Of a stretch of 64,000 nucleotides of DNA, positions 1-13,689 are shown piece by piece; positions within the stretch are counted from its first letter, which is position 1, and each line of letters opens with the position of its first letter. The translations under genes and the position numbers were made by a program. The DNA lies in the NCBI RefSeq assembly GCF_041381155.1, contig NC_091135.1, positions 1,928,490 through 1,992,489 on the forward strand, read 5' to 3'. The notes beneath the pieces were generated by a model. That model saw nothing but the letters and a program-made list of their open reading frames with translations, was not told the origin of the DNA and made no database searches. The DNA is from Argopecten irradians (lineage: Eukaryota > Mollusca > Bivalvia > Pectinida > Pectinidae).

Positions 1-3000
1 GGTGATGATGGTCTAGTGAAACGTGAACACCTTGTGATGATGGTACAGGTGTAGACACGTGACGTAAACACCTTGTGATGGTGGTCTAGGTGTAGAACGT
101 GACGTAACACCTTGTGATGATGGTCAGGTGTAGACCGATGACGTAACACCTTGTGGTGATGGTCAGGTAGTAGACGTGACTGTAACACCTTGTGATGGAA
201 GTTCTGGTCTAGTGTAGACGTGACCGTAACACCTGTGTGATGATGTTGTCATGGTGTAGACGTGACGTAATACACCTGTGATGGATGGCCAGGTGTAGAC
301 GTGGACGTAACACCTTTGTGATGATGGTCAGGTGTGAATAGACGTGACGTAACACCTTGTGATGGTTGTCCTAGTGTAGACGTGACGTAACAACTTGTGA
401 TGATGTGGTCAGGTGTAGACGTGACGTAACACCTTGTGATGATGGTCCAGGTGTAAGAAGTGACGTATAACACCTTGTGATGATGGTCTGGTGTAGACGT
501 GACGTAACACCTTGTGATGGTTACCAGGTGTAGGACGGTGACTGTAAACACCTTGTGATGATGGTTTCAGGTGTAGGACGTGACGTAAACACCTTGTGAT
601 GGATGGTCAGAGTGTAGACGTGACGTAAACACCTTGTGATGAATGGTCAGGTGTAGACGTTGAAGTAACACCTTGTGATGATGGTCAGGTGTAGACGTGA
701 TCGTAAACACCTTGTGATGATGGTAAGTTTGTAGACGTGACGATAAACCTTGCTGATGATGGTATAAGGTGTAGATTGACGTTAACTCATTGTGGCTGAT
801 TGTCAGGTGTAGACGTGACTTAAACACCTTGTGATGATGGTCTAGGAGTGTAGACGTGACGTAAACCTTGTGAATGAATGGTGCAAAGGTGTAGACGTGA
901 CGTAACCACCTAAGTGATGATGGTCTTGGTGTAGAACGTGGACGTAAACACCTTGTGATGATGCGTACATGTGTAGAACGTGACGTAACACCTTGTGATG
1001 ATGGTCAGGTGTAAGACGTGACGTAACACCTTGTAATGGTGGTCAGGTGAAAGACGTGACGTAACACCTTGTGATGAAGACCTAGGTGTAGACGTGGACG
1101 TTAACCCCTTTGTGATGGTGGTCGTGGTGTAGCACGTGACGTAACACCTTTGTGATGATGGTCAGGTTGTAGACGTTACGTAACACCTTGTGATGATAGG
1201 TCAGGTGTATTACGTGAAGTAACACCTTAGTGATGATGGTCAGGGTGTCAGACGTGACGTAACACCTTGTGATGATGGTCAGGTGTAGTACGTGATCGTA
1301 ACACCTTGATGATGATTGGTTCTAGTGTAGATCGTGATGAGTAACACCTTGTGATGATGTGTCCAGGTGTAGACGTTGACGTAACACCTTGTTGATGATG
1401 GTGGCCAGGTGTAGACGTGACGTAACACCTTGTGATGTAATGGTCAGTGTTAGACGTGGACGTAACACCTTGTCGATGGATGGTCAGGTGTAGACGTGAA
1501 CCCGTAACACCTTGTGATGATGGGTCAGTAGTATACGTGACGTTAACACCTTGTGATGATGGTCCTAGTGTAGACGTGACGTAACACCTAGTGGATGATG
1601 GCCAAGGTGTAGACGTGACTAACACCGTGGTCTTGATGAGTGGTCCAGTGTGTAGACATGACGTTAACACCTTGTGATGATGGTCAGGTGTAGACTTGAG
1701 AGTAACACCTTGTTATCGATGGCCAGGTGTAGACGTGACGTAACACCTTGTGTATGATGGTCAGGTGTAGACCGTGACGTAACACCTTGTGAATGATGGT
1801 CCAGGTGTTGACGTGACTGTAACACCTTGTGAGTGATGGTACAGGTGTAAGACGTGACGTAAACACCTTGTGATGATGGTCAGGTGTAGACGTGACGTAA
1901 CACCATTGTGATGGAAGGTCAAGTGTAACGAGACGTAACACCTGTGATGATCGGTCTATGTTAGAACGTGCCGTAATACCCTTGTGATGATGGTCTCTAG
2001 TGTAGGACGTGACGTAACACCTTGTGAATGATGGACAGAGGTGTAGACGTGGACGTAGCACCTTGTGATGTAATGCGTCAAGTGTAGACGCGTTGACGTA
2101 ACACCTTGTGATGATGGTCAGGTGTAAACGTGACGTAAACACCTGTGTGAGTGGTGGCCATGTGTAGACGAGACGTAACACCTTGTGATGAATGGTCAGG
2201 TGTAGACGTGACTTTAACACCTTGTGATGATGGTCAGGTGTAGACGTGACGTAACACCTTGTGGATGATGGTCCTGAGAGTAGAACCGCGAAGAGTAACA
2301 ACCTTGTTGATGATGGTCTTACCAGGGGTAGCACTTAACGTAACACCTTGATATGATGGTCAGGTTGTTAGACGTGAACGTAACACCTTTGTTGATGATG
2401 GTCAGCGTGTAGACGTGACGTAAACACCTTGTGATGATGGTCAGGTGTAGACGTGACGGTAAACACCTTGTGATGATGGTCAGAGTGTGAAGAGGTGCAC
2501 GTAACACCCTTGTTATGATGGTCAGGTGTAGACTTGTGACGTTAACAACCATGTGGATTGCATGGTCATCAGGTGAAGACGTGACGTTAGCACCTATGTG
2601 ATTGAATGGTCAGTGTGAAGACGTGACGTAAAACGCCTTGTGATGATGGATCAGGTGTAGACGTGACGTAACACCATCCTTGTAATATGATGGTCGTAAG
2701 GTGTAGACGTGACGTAACACCTTGTGATGATGGTCCAGGTGTAGACGTGACGTAACACCGTATGTGATATGATGGTCAGGTGTAGACGTGGACGTAACAC
2801 CTTGTGTTGATTGAGGTATCAGGTGTAGACGTGACGTAACACCTTGTGATGATGACCCAGGTGTAGACGTGACGTAACAACTTGTGATGATTGGTCAGGT
2901 GTAGACGTGACGGTAAACACTTGTGATGATGGTCAGGTGTAGACGTGATCGTAACACCTTGTGGATGATGGTCAGGTGTGAAGACGTGACGGTAACACCT

Positions 3001-6000
3001 TGTGTGATGATGGTACTATGGTTGTAGACGTGGACGTAACACCTTGTGATGATGGTCAGGTGTAGACGTGAGTAACACCTTGATGAATGATGGTCAGGTG
3101 TAGAACGTGACTCGTAACACCTTGTGATGATGGAGTCACGTGTGATAGACGTGAAGTAAACACCTTGTGATAATTGGTCTGGTGTGTAGACGTGACGTAA
3201 CACCTTGTGATGATGGCCAGGTGTAGACGTGACGTAAGCACCTTGTGATGGTGGTCAGGTGTAGACGTGAGACGTAACAACCTTGTAGATGGTTTCCACT
3301 GTAGACGTTACGTAACACCTTGTGATTGGTGGTAATGGAAGTAGACGTTACGTAACACCTTGTGATGATGGGTCCAGGCTGTAGAGCTTAGACTTAACAC
3401 CTGTGTGATGAATGGTCATGGTGTAGCACGTGACGTAACACACCTTTGTGGATGATGGGTCAGGTTTGTAGACGTGACAGAAACACCTTGTGATGAAGGT
3501 CAGGATGTAGACGGTGTAGAAGTATGACGTGTAACGTGACCGTAACATGATGATTGGTCTTGTGAGTAGGCGTGACGTAACACGATTGTGATGTAGTCAG
3601 TGGTGAAGACGTGACGTAACATCTTGTGATGACTAAGGTCAGAGTGAAGACTGTGTTCCGTAACACCTTGTGATGATAGGTCACCGGTGTAGACGTGACG
3701 TAACACCATTGTGATGAATGGTCAGGTGTAGCTACGTGACGTAACACCTTGTGATGATGGTCAGGGTGTAGACGCAGCGACGTAAAACCTTGTGATGATG
3801 ACCCATGTGTCAGGTGTAACGTGACGTAACACCTTGTGGATGATGGTGAAACAGGTGTAAGAAGTGACGGTAAACACCTTGTGATGATTGTCTGGGTGAG
3901 AGACGTGACGTAACCACCTTGTGATGATGGTCACGTGTAGACGTGACATAACACGCCTTGTGATGATGGTCAGGTGTAGACGTGAAGTAACCACCTTGTG
4001 ATGATAGACAGGTGTCAGAACGTACCGAACACCTTGTGACTGATGGTCAGGTGTATACGTGACTAACACTCTGGGTGAAGATGGTCCTGTGAAGACTTGA
4101 CGGTAACACCTTGTGAAGATGGTCACGTGTAGACGAGACGTTAACACCTAGTGATGAATGGTCTTCATGTGTAGACGTGAAGTAACACCTTGTGATGGAT
4201 GGTCTTGTGTAGACGTGACGATAACACCTTGTGATGATGACAGGTGTAGACGTGACGAAAAACCTTGATTGAGGTGTACGTTAGGACCGTAACACCCTTG
4301 TGATGTAGTTCAGGTGTAGACTAGACGTAACACCTTGTGATGGATGGTCAGGTGTAGACGTGACGTAACACCTTGTTGTGAGGTGTTGACATGATCCGTA
4401 ACACCTTGTGTGGATAGTCGTGAAGTGTAGACCGTAACGTAGACTTCTTGTGATGGTGGTCAGGTGTAGACGTGTACGTAACACCTTGTGTTATGTATGG
4501 TTCAGGTGTAGACGTTACGTAACACGCTTTGTGATGGATCGGTCAGGTGTAGAGATTGTGACGTTAACAGCCTTGTGATAGAATGGTCAGGTGTAGGACG
4601 TGACGTAATACCTTGTGATGGATGACCAAGGTGTAGACGTGACGTAACTCCTTGTGATGGTGAGGTCTAGGTGTAGACGTGAGCGTAACATCCTGATGTG
4701 ATGTATGGTTCTAGGTGGTAGACAGTGATGAAAACACCTTGTGATGATGGTCAGGTGTAGACCGTGACGTAAACACCACTTGTGATGATGGTCCATTAGG
4801 TGTAGACGTGACGCTAACCACCCGTGTGATGGATGGTCAGGTGTAGACGTGAATTAACACCGTTGTGATGATGCGTCAGGTTGTAGACGTGACGTAACAC
4901 TCCTTGTGATAACAGGCCAGGTGTAGACGTGAACGTAACACCTTGTGATGATGATGACAGTGTAGACGTGACGTGAACACCTGAGTGATGATGGTCAGGT
5001 GTAGACCGTGACGTAACATTTCTTGTGATGATGGGTCTGGTGTAGACGTGACGTAAACACCTTGTGTTATGATGGTCTGGTGTAGACGTGACGTAACACC
5101 TTGTGATGATAGGTCAGGTGTAAAAAGTGAGCGTGATACGTTGTTGGACGTGACAAGGTGTAGAGTAACGTTACACCTTGTTGATGATGGTCAGGAGTAG
5201 ACGTGACGTAAACACCTTGGTGATGATGGTTCAGGTGTAGACGTGACGTAACACCTTGTGATGATGGTCTGGTGTAGACGTGACGTAAACACCTTGTGAT
5301 GATGGTCAGGTGTAGACGTGGACGTGGATACACCTTGTGATGGTTGCTCAGGTGTGAGACGTGACTTAACCACCCTTGTGCATTGATAGTGGTCTAGGGT
5401 CTGGTGTACCACAAAACGTGATGTAACACCTTGTGATGATGGTCAGGTGTAGACGTGAACGTAACACCTTGTGATTGATCGGGTCAGGTGTAGAACGTGA
5501 CGTAACACCTTAGTGAAATGGTGGCCATGGTGAAGACGTGACGTAACACCTTGTGATAAATCGGTCAGGTGTAGACGTGACGTAACACCTATGTGATGAT
5601 GGTCAGGTGTAGACGTGACGTAACACTCCTTGTGATTGATGGTCTAGTGTAGACGTGACGTAAACACCTTGTGATGATGGTCAGGTGTAGACGTGACGTA
5701 ACACCTTGTGATGATGGTCAGGTGTAGACGTGACGTAACACCTTGTGATGAATGGGTCAGTTGTAGACGTGACGTAACACCTTGTGATGATGGTCAGGTG
5801 TAGACGTGACGTAACACCTTGATGAATGATGATGGCCAGGTGTAGACGTGAACTAGTAACACCTTGTGATGATGGTCAGGTGTAGACGTGACGTAACTCC
5901 TTGTGATGATGGTCAGTGGTAGACGTGACGTAACAACCTTGTGATGGATGGTCAGGTGTAGACGTTGACGTAACACCTTGTGATGATGGCTCAGGTGTGA

Positions 6001-9000
6001 AGACGTGACGTAACACCTTGTGATGATGGTCAAGGTGTAGACGTGACGTAACACCTATGTGATGGTGGTCAGGTGTAGAACGTGACGTAACACCTTCGTG
6101 ATGATGGTCTGGTGTAGACGTGACGTTAACACCTTCTGATGATGGCCAGGTGTAGACGTTTGTGACGTAAAACTCTTGTGATGAATGGTCCAGGTGTAGA
6201 CGGTGACGTAACACCATTGTGATGATGGTCAGGTGTAGACGTGACGTAACAAACACCTTGTGAATGATGGTTCAGGTGTAGACGTGAAGTAACATCCTTC
6301 GTGATGATGGATCAGGCTGTAGGACGTCGAAATGTACAACACCTTGTGATGATGGTCAGGTGTAGACGTTGTGACGTAAAACACCTTGTGATGATGGCCA
6401 GGTGTAGAGCGTGACCGTAAACTAACCTTGTGGATGATTGACAGGTGGTGAAAACGTGTAGACCGTGACGTAACACCTTGTGATGGAATGGTCAGGTGTA
6501 GACGTGACGGTACAACACCTTGTGATGATGGTCTGGTGTAAGACGTGACGTAAACACCTTGCTGATGATGGTCACGTGTAGTAGACGTTGACGTATACAA
6601 CCTTGTGATGGTTATTAGTATAGGGTAGGATGGACGTAACCAGGTGTAGACGTGACGTAACACCCTTGTGATGATGGTCAGGTGTAGACGTGAGCGTACA
6701 TACCTTGTGATGCCATGGACCAGGTGTAGACGTGACGTTAACACCTTGTGATGATGGTCAGGTGTAGACGTGACGTAACACCTTGTGATGATCCGGTCAT
6801 GGTGTAGACTGACGTAACACCTTGTGATGATGGTCTAGGTGTAGGACGTCTGAAGTAACACCTGTGATGTTGGTCCAGGTGTAGACGTGACGTAACATCT
6901 TGTGATGATGGTCAGGTGTAGACGTGACGTAAGCACACTTGTGATGGATGGTCAGGTGTAGGACGTTGACGTAACTTCTTCCCCTGAGTGATGTATGGTC
7001 AGGTGTTAAGACGTGACGTCAACACCTTGTGATGATGGTCAGGTGTAGACCGTGACGTAACTACCTTGTGATGATGGTCAGGTGTAGACGTGACGTAACA
7101 CTGGTGATGTGGGTCAGGTGTAGACGTGAAGTAAAACCACCTTGTGATGATGGAGTGTAGACGGACATAACAACCTTGTGATGATGGTCAAGTGTAGACG
7201 TGACGTAACACCTTGTGATGATTGTCAGGTGTAGACGTGACGTAACACCTTTGTGATGATGGTCAGTGTAGACGTGAAGTAACACTTGTGATGATGGTCT
7301 GGTGTAGACGTGACGTAACAGGCCCCAGGTGTAGACGTGACGTAACACCCGTTTGTGATGATCTGTCAGGTGTAGACGTGACGTAACACCTTGTGATGAT
7401 GGTCAGGTGTAGACGTGAAGTAACACCTTGTGATGATGGTCAGTGTGTAGACGTGACGTAACACCTTGTGATGATGGTCAGGTGTAGACGTGATGTAACA
7501 CCTTGTGATGATGGTCATGGTTGTAGACGTGACGTAAACCTTGTGATGATGGTCAGGTAGTGTAGACGTGACGTAACACCTTGTGATGATGGTCAGGTGT
7601 AGACGTGACGTAAACACCTTGTGATGATGGTCTGGTGTAGACGTGACGTAACACCTTGTGATGATGGTCAGGTGTAGACGTGACGTAACACCTTGTGATG
7701 GTTGGGCTCTTAGGTGAAGAGACGTGAAGTAAACACCTTGTGATGATGGTTCAGGTGTAGGACGCGTGACGTAAACACCTTGTGATGATGGTCAGGTGTA
7801 GACGTGACGTATAACACCTTGTGAATGGTGGTCAGGTGTAGACGTGACGTAACACCTTGTGATGAATGGTCAGGTGTAGACGTGACGTTAACCCTTGTGA
7901 TGATGGTCAGGTGTAGACGTGAAAGTAACACCTTGTGATGTTGGTCAGGTGTAGACTTGACGTATAACACCTTGTGATGATGGTGCAGGTGTAGACGTGA
8001 AGTAACACCTTGTGATGGTAGTCAGGTGTAGACGTTGACGTAACACCCTTGTGATGATGGTCAGGTGTAGACGTGACGATAACACTCTTGTGATGATGGT
8101 CAGGTGTAGACGTGACGTAACACCTTGTGATGGTGGCCGCAGGTGTAGACGTTGACGCGACGTAAACACACTTGTTGATGGTGGTCTTGTGTAGACGTGA
8201 CGTTAACACCTTGTGATGATGGTCTGGTGGTAGACAGTGACGTAAACACTTGTGATGGATGGTCAGGTGTAGACGTGAACGTAACACCTTGTGATGATGG
8301 TCAGGTAGAGTAGACGTGACGTAACACCTTGTGATGAGATGGTCAGGTGTTAGACGTGACGTAACACCTTGTGATGATGGATCAGGTGTAGACGTGAAGT
8401 AACACCTTGTGATGATGGTCAGGTGTAGACGTGACGTAAACACCTTGTGATGATGGTCAGGTGTAGACGTGACGTAACACCTTGTGATGGTGGCCAGGTG
8501 TAGACGTGACGTAACACCTTGTGATGATGGTCAGGTGTAGACGTGACGTAACACCTTGTGATGATGGTCAGGTGTAGACGTGAAGTAAACACCTTGTGAT
8601 GATGGTCAGGTGTAGACGTGACGTAACACCTTGTGATGGTGGTCTGGTGTAGACGTGACGTAACACCTTGTGATGATGGTCAGGTGAAGACGTGACGTAA
8701 CACCTTGTGATGATGGTCAAGGTGTAGACGTGGACGTAACACCTGTGATGATGGTCAGGTGTAGAACGATGACGTAACACCTTGTGTTGGTGGTCAGGTG
8801 TAGACGTTGACGTAACACCTTGTGATGATGGTCTGGTGTAGACGTGACGTAACACCTTGTGATGATGGTCAGGTGTAGACGTGACGTAAACACCTTTGTG
8901 ATGATGGTCAGCGTGTAGACGTGACGATAAACACCTTGTGATGATGGTCAGGTGTAGACGTGACGTAACACCTTGTGATGGTGGTCAGGTGTAGACGTGA

Positions 9001-9850
9001 CATAAACACACTTGTGATGATGGTCAGGTGTAGACGTGACGATAACACCTTGTGATGATGGTCAGGTGTAGACGTGGAGTTAACACCTTGTGATGTTGGT
9101 CAGGTGTTAGACGTGACGTAACACCTTGTGATGATGGTCAGGTGTAGACGTGACGTAAACACCTTGTGATGATGGTCCAGGTGTAGGACGTGACGTAAAA
9201 CCTTGTGATGGTGGCCAGGTGTAGACTGTGACGTAACACCTTGTGATAGAATGGTCTGGTGTTGTTAGACGTGATGTAACACCTTGTGATGATGGCCAGG
9301 TGTAGACGTGACGTAACACCTTGTGATGACCCAGGTCAGGTGTAGTCGTGTGACGTAACACCTTGTGATGGTTGGCCAGGTGTAGATACGTGAAGTAACA
9401 CCTTGTGATGGTGGTCAGGTGTAGACGTGACCGTAACACCTTGTGTTGATGGTCAGGTGTAGACAGTGACGTAAACCACCATTGTGATGGATGGTCAGGG
9501 GTGTAGACGTGGAGACGTAACACCTTGTGATGATGGTCGAGGTGTAGGAGCAGTGACGTAACACCTTGTGATGATGGTCTGGTAGGTAGACGTGACGTAA
9601 CACCTTGTGATGACTAGGTCTAGGTGTAGACGTGACGTAAACACCTTGTGATGTTATGGCCAGGTGTAGACGTGAGTAACACTTGAGTGATGATGGTCAG
9701 GTGTTAGAGCGTGACGTAACACCTTGTGATGGTGGTCACGTGTAGACGTGACGTAACACCTTGTGATGATTGTCAGGTGTAGGACAAGTCTGAGTAACAC
9801 CTTGTGATGATGGTGGCAGGTGTAGACGTGGACGTAACAAACACCAATTT
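1..9850. repeat. 37-bp satellite array, about 265 units
   Basis: The block is built from one 37-bp unit reading GTGTAGACGTGACGTAAC then ACCTTGTGATGATGGTCAG. Units are cleanest at about 7400-9100 and carry many single-base insertions and deletions in the first 6 kb. Each unit holds a CRE-like TGACGTAA. The array starts before the window, so its true length is unknown. All the long minus-strand reading frames here are products of the repeat, because 37 is not a multiple of 3 and the consensus has no stop in any minus frame. I see no gene inside it. Confidence 0.97.
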
Positions 9851-10455
9851 TCATGATTACTAGGTGTACTCCTACGTGTACCCCCCAACACATTGTACTA
9901 ACTATGGTCACCATATATCAACCCATTATAATCACATATTCTTATAATCAGGTCTATCATTTACCGTATTCAATATATCATTATGGTTAGAATTACTCTA
10001 TCGTACACCCCAATTTAATGATTTTCATTTTTAGACCTGGCATACTACCCCTTGTATATTATTTACATTATAATATAATACTTAACATAAATTGTTAAAT
10101 AATGAGTCAGGTTATACTATCCTTTCCTATAACCCCTTGATGATGTTTACAATATAATCACTAATGTCCTAACACCCAACATCATTAAAACATTATAATA
10201 CAATTATCCTAACCCCCATTGATCATCATACATTATCCTCCTATCTACCTTACCAATATCATCATTACAATATACTCCTATTCTACCCCCCAATATCATT
10301 TTTCAATTAATAATAATTATCTACCCCCACTACATTCATCTTTACCTTATACATACTCCTATCCTACCCCCAATATCATCATTACCTTATACTCTTATCT
10401 ACCCCACAATATAATCATTACCTTATACTACAATCCCTACCCCCCAATATCATTA
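9851..10455. repeat. degenerate C/A/T-rich tandem repeat at the satellite edge
   Basis: The 37-bp unit decays at about 9840-9910 and is replaced by AT-rich DNA. From about 10210 a loose unit of about 35 bp recurs, with the key words TACCCCCAATATCATCATTA and CTTATACTCCTAT. The plus strand is rich in C, A and T and very poor in G. No gene is supported. The block ends abruptly at 10455 where BEL-related sequence begins. Confidence 0.7.
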
Positions 10456-11894
10456 CTTTAGTTTTATCACTAAGTCTCTTTCGTGCTTGGCCGAGTTAAA
10501 CTCTTCGATAGTATCCTCTACCTTTTTTCGGAGTTTGATAAGTTTGGCGGTACTTGTCTCTACCGTGGCCTCATACACTGTTCCTCCCCACCTCCTGTGA
10601 GGTTTTTCTTCCGATGGGACCTTTCCATCTCTGTCGGAGTAACATGGGCGTTGTCGGGAACCTGCAGTTGTGACCCATACTCCTGCATGGGCGCAAGATA
10701 CCCTCCTTGCTCAAACAATTTGCTGGGATCCTGATCCCTGGATGTAGACATCATGTACTGTGCAGCTGATACACGTTGTTTTACTGTTCTGTCTCAAAAA
10801 ACAGAAAGTTCCTTGAACTGTTTCCAACCTTTATTACAGATCCACATAAAGTGGTGTATAGTGGCTTATAGTGGAGTATAGTAAAACCTGAAATACAAAC
10901 AAGTAAATATTGTTACTTAATGATCTCTAACTTCTGTAGTCATTCACTCTTACAGATACAAATATTAATCCTAAGGATTAAACTTATTACATAAGTGCTA
11001 ATTTCACAAACACCTAATAAAGTTGTAATAACTATTGCACAAATAAACACTATTCTGGACTAGATCACACTTACACAATGAATTAGTCAATGTAATATTT
11101 CAAGAGAAATATTAAAAGTGTACTTGTTAACTCTACAGTAAATATGCAGAAACAGGTATTTAATAACTTGACATTTGGTACATACTATCTCTGAGTATCA
11201 AGATGGGATTTCCTTATCATTATAGGATATAACAATTCAATCCTTTAATATTATGATTTGACAAATGAAAATAAAAGAAAACTGTAATTCACATGATTAA
11301 CCTCTCTACAACGACAACCTGCATACAACGACAACCTGTCTACATCGAAAACCTGCATACATCGACCATTGCCTATACGAGGTTTTCTATTTTGCATACC
11401 GACTAACAATGATTAAACCATGTGCACTAGTAATTTACATTTAGCTAGGGCATACATGTTATACATGGCTATATACCACTAAGATACAAAATAATATCGT
11501 AAAGACTGATAGGTATTGCTTTATAAACAGCAATAATAAAACGACATCACTCAAAAACATGTCAGAGAATCAAATTGACAAACTGCACGATTTCCGGTGA
11601 AATCAAAACATCGCTTCATATGCATTTATACAAAAAATACCAAATACATGGTACGCACATAGCTTCATCACAATTTTAAATTGTCACACATGAAATAATT
11701 AATGCATTTAACATTAAACTATACACTTACAACGTGTGGGGCCACATAGTTGCTATATTTTTGCAGTTTTATCTCTCTCGAGACCATCCTTTCCTTGGGC
11801 GGAAATGACATACAGACAGGGGCAGGTAACTCTAATACCATACCTTGATTATTAAGTTATCAATCAAAGGGAGAGAACTCCTGGTTCCATCACA
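10456..11894 (-). repeat. BEL left terminal block: 3' LTR plus start of a second, partial BEL copy
   Basis: This block matches 25558-26877 plus 16908-17004 almost base for base. It therefore includes not only the LTR but also the leader and first part of gag. The LTR start (TGTGATGG on the minus strand) is at 11894. The left limit at 10456 falls inside gag-like sequence and has no TG/CA terminus, so this edge is a truncation rather than an LTR end. The LTR/leader boundary could not be fixed; an AATAAA lies near 10836 on the minus strand. A 24-bp stretch near 11770 is absent from the right copy. Confidence 0.85.
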
Positions 11895-12089
11895 CTCCCC
11901 GTCTGATATTAATAATATCACTAACTTTATCTCTAATCAACTTAAGAGTAACATATTTATAAACAAAATAATTCCAGCTCTTAACAGTAAATTTTGCAAA
12001 GGTTTCAACATGATGTTCATGAACTAAACTGTTACACACTTAGACATCAATTATACACAACATAGTTTATTACTTGACCACAGCTGACA

Positions 12090-13650
12090 GTCTATGTCTC
12101 CTTGGAACAAATGACAACAACCTGAGTAACTGGACGGACGAATGTTGACTTCTTTCCTTCTCGCGATATCTGAATCTCAACTTTCCTAACAAGTCCATCT
12201 TCACTAGGAAAGGTACGCGTGATTACACCAAGAGGCCAATCGTTGCGCGCTGTTTGTTTATCCTTCATGAGAACAACGTCTCCCTCCTCAAGGTTGCGAG
12301 ACTCGTGATTCCACTTCCTCCTGGCCCTGTAACACAGGTAGAAACTCCTTTCGCCATCGACTCCAGAACTGCTCAGCGAGCACCTGCACATGCTTCCACT
12401 GTGATCTAAGCATGTCTTTCTGGTTAAAATATTCAAACGACTCGATCCGACTTCCTGTTTTCTGTGTCAAAAGGGTTGCTGGAGATAAGATTAATGGTTC
12501 ATCTACATCTGTTGAAACAGGAATCAATGGTCGCGCGTTGATGATCGCTGTTACTTCTGCCATAAATGTCGACAAGACTTCGTGCGTGAGGTTACGATTG
12601 TTGTTGAGGAACATGGAGTCTAGTATGCGTCGTGCAACGCCAATCATCCTTTCCCAGGAGCCTCCAAAGTGTGAGGCGTGGGGAGGATTAAATTTCCAGA
12701 TGGTACCAGATTCACGGAGAAATTCCTTGATGTTTAGGTCTTCTATGAAGATTGCTGTAGCGTCAAGGTCCGAGATTGCCCCAACAAAATTGGTTCCCCT
12801 ATCAGAACGGAACTCTGCAACTTTTCCTCTAATGGCGTAGAATCTTCTCACAGAGTTTATAAACGATGATGAGCTCATTTCTTCCAGTAACTCAATATGA
12901 ACCGCCCTAGATGACAGACACGTGAAGAGCACTGCCCAGCGTTTACTTGAAGCTGAACCGCCTCTTGTCCTGCGTGTGACAATGGTCCAAGGTCCAAAAA
13001 CATCGACACCAACGAATGTAAATTGCGGGCTTGGCGTAACACGATCTTCACACAGTGAATGACGAAAGAAACCAGTCTCTTGCCCCCAGTGATCCAAAAG
13101 CCTGCGGCCCTTATCGCCCCTTCTGTCAGGTGTCTACCCTGATGTTGAACAGCGTTATGGAAGTGTCTAGTCAACAGTATCGCGACGTAATGTTGGCCTG
13201 GTACTAAGATAGGGTTCACTTCGTGTCTCGGTAAATCTGAGTTCTGTAGCCTTCCTCCAACACGTATCATGCCGTTTTCGTCCAAGTAGGGTGAAAGTTC
13301 CTTTGGACATTTCCTAGTGTCCCCATAGAATTCCCTTTGTAATTCTCTGATAATAAATGCTTCTGCAGAAGCACAGTTTTCAACTGACCGATAAATGTCA
13401 CACTTGTGCCATCCTATGCACTTGCCGTGATTTGACTTGAAAGACTCAGCTAAGTGTTTTATCAAAGATATTGACAACAACAGCCTTTTCCAACTTGAGA
13501 ACTTCTCAAATCGCTCTGACCAATTATGAGGTTTCTCACTGTTCGTTATGTCCGTTTTAGCCACGTGAACAACCTCAGGTCGAACTTCAGTATCCTCCTC
13601 TGGGGTAACCAAAGGGAAAATTAAGGATTCAGTTGGGGATATGTTTGGTT
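12090..13650 (-). CDS. BEL/Pao integrase region (fossil)
   Basis: Minus-strand coding remains of the BEL/Pao integrase. The N-terminal zinc-binding part has the HFHNAVQHQGRHLT motif followed by paired cysteines. The catalytic core begins near FTFVGVDVFGPW and contains SDRGTNF, then NPPHASHFGGSWERMIGVAR, both typical of BEL/Pao integrases. The DUF5641-like tail (SLRNLEEGDVVLMKD-type sequence) closes the region. It is part of the interrupted BEL element and lies just upstream, in element sense, of the polypurine tract and left terminal block. Treated as a fossil. Confidence 0.9.
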
Positions 13651-13689
13651 TAGGTCCTTGAATCCACATGCTCTCCTCTTAGCGAGCTG

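Noticed and set aside
1-9850. CRISPR-like array
   Set aside because: Period is regular but there are no distinct spacers between repeats, and the window is eukaryotic.
249-9914. Dozens of minus-strand frames of 60-216 codons
   Set aside because: They all lie in the 37-bp satellite and repeat the same 37-residue pattern; they follow from the unit having no stops, not from a gene.
10456-11894. Calling the whole left block the BEL LTR
   Set aside because: It includes gag coding sequence and its left edge lacks a TG/CA end, so only part of it is LTR.
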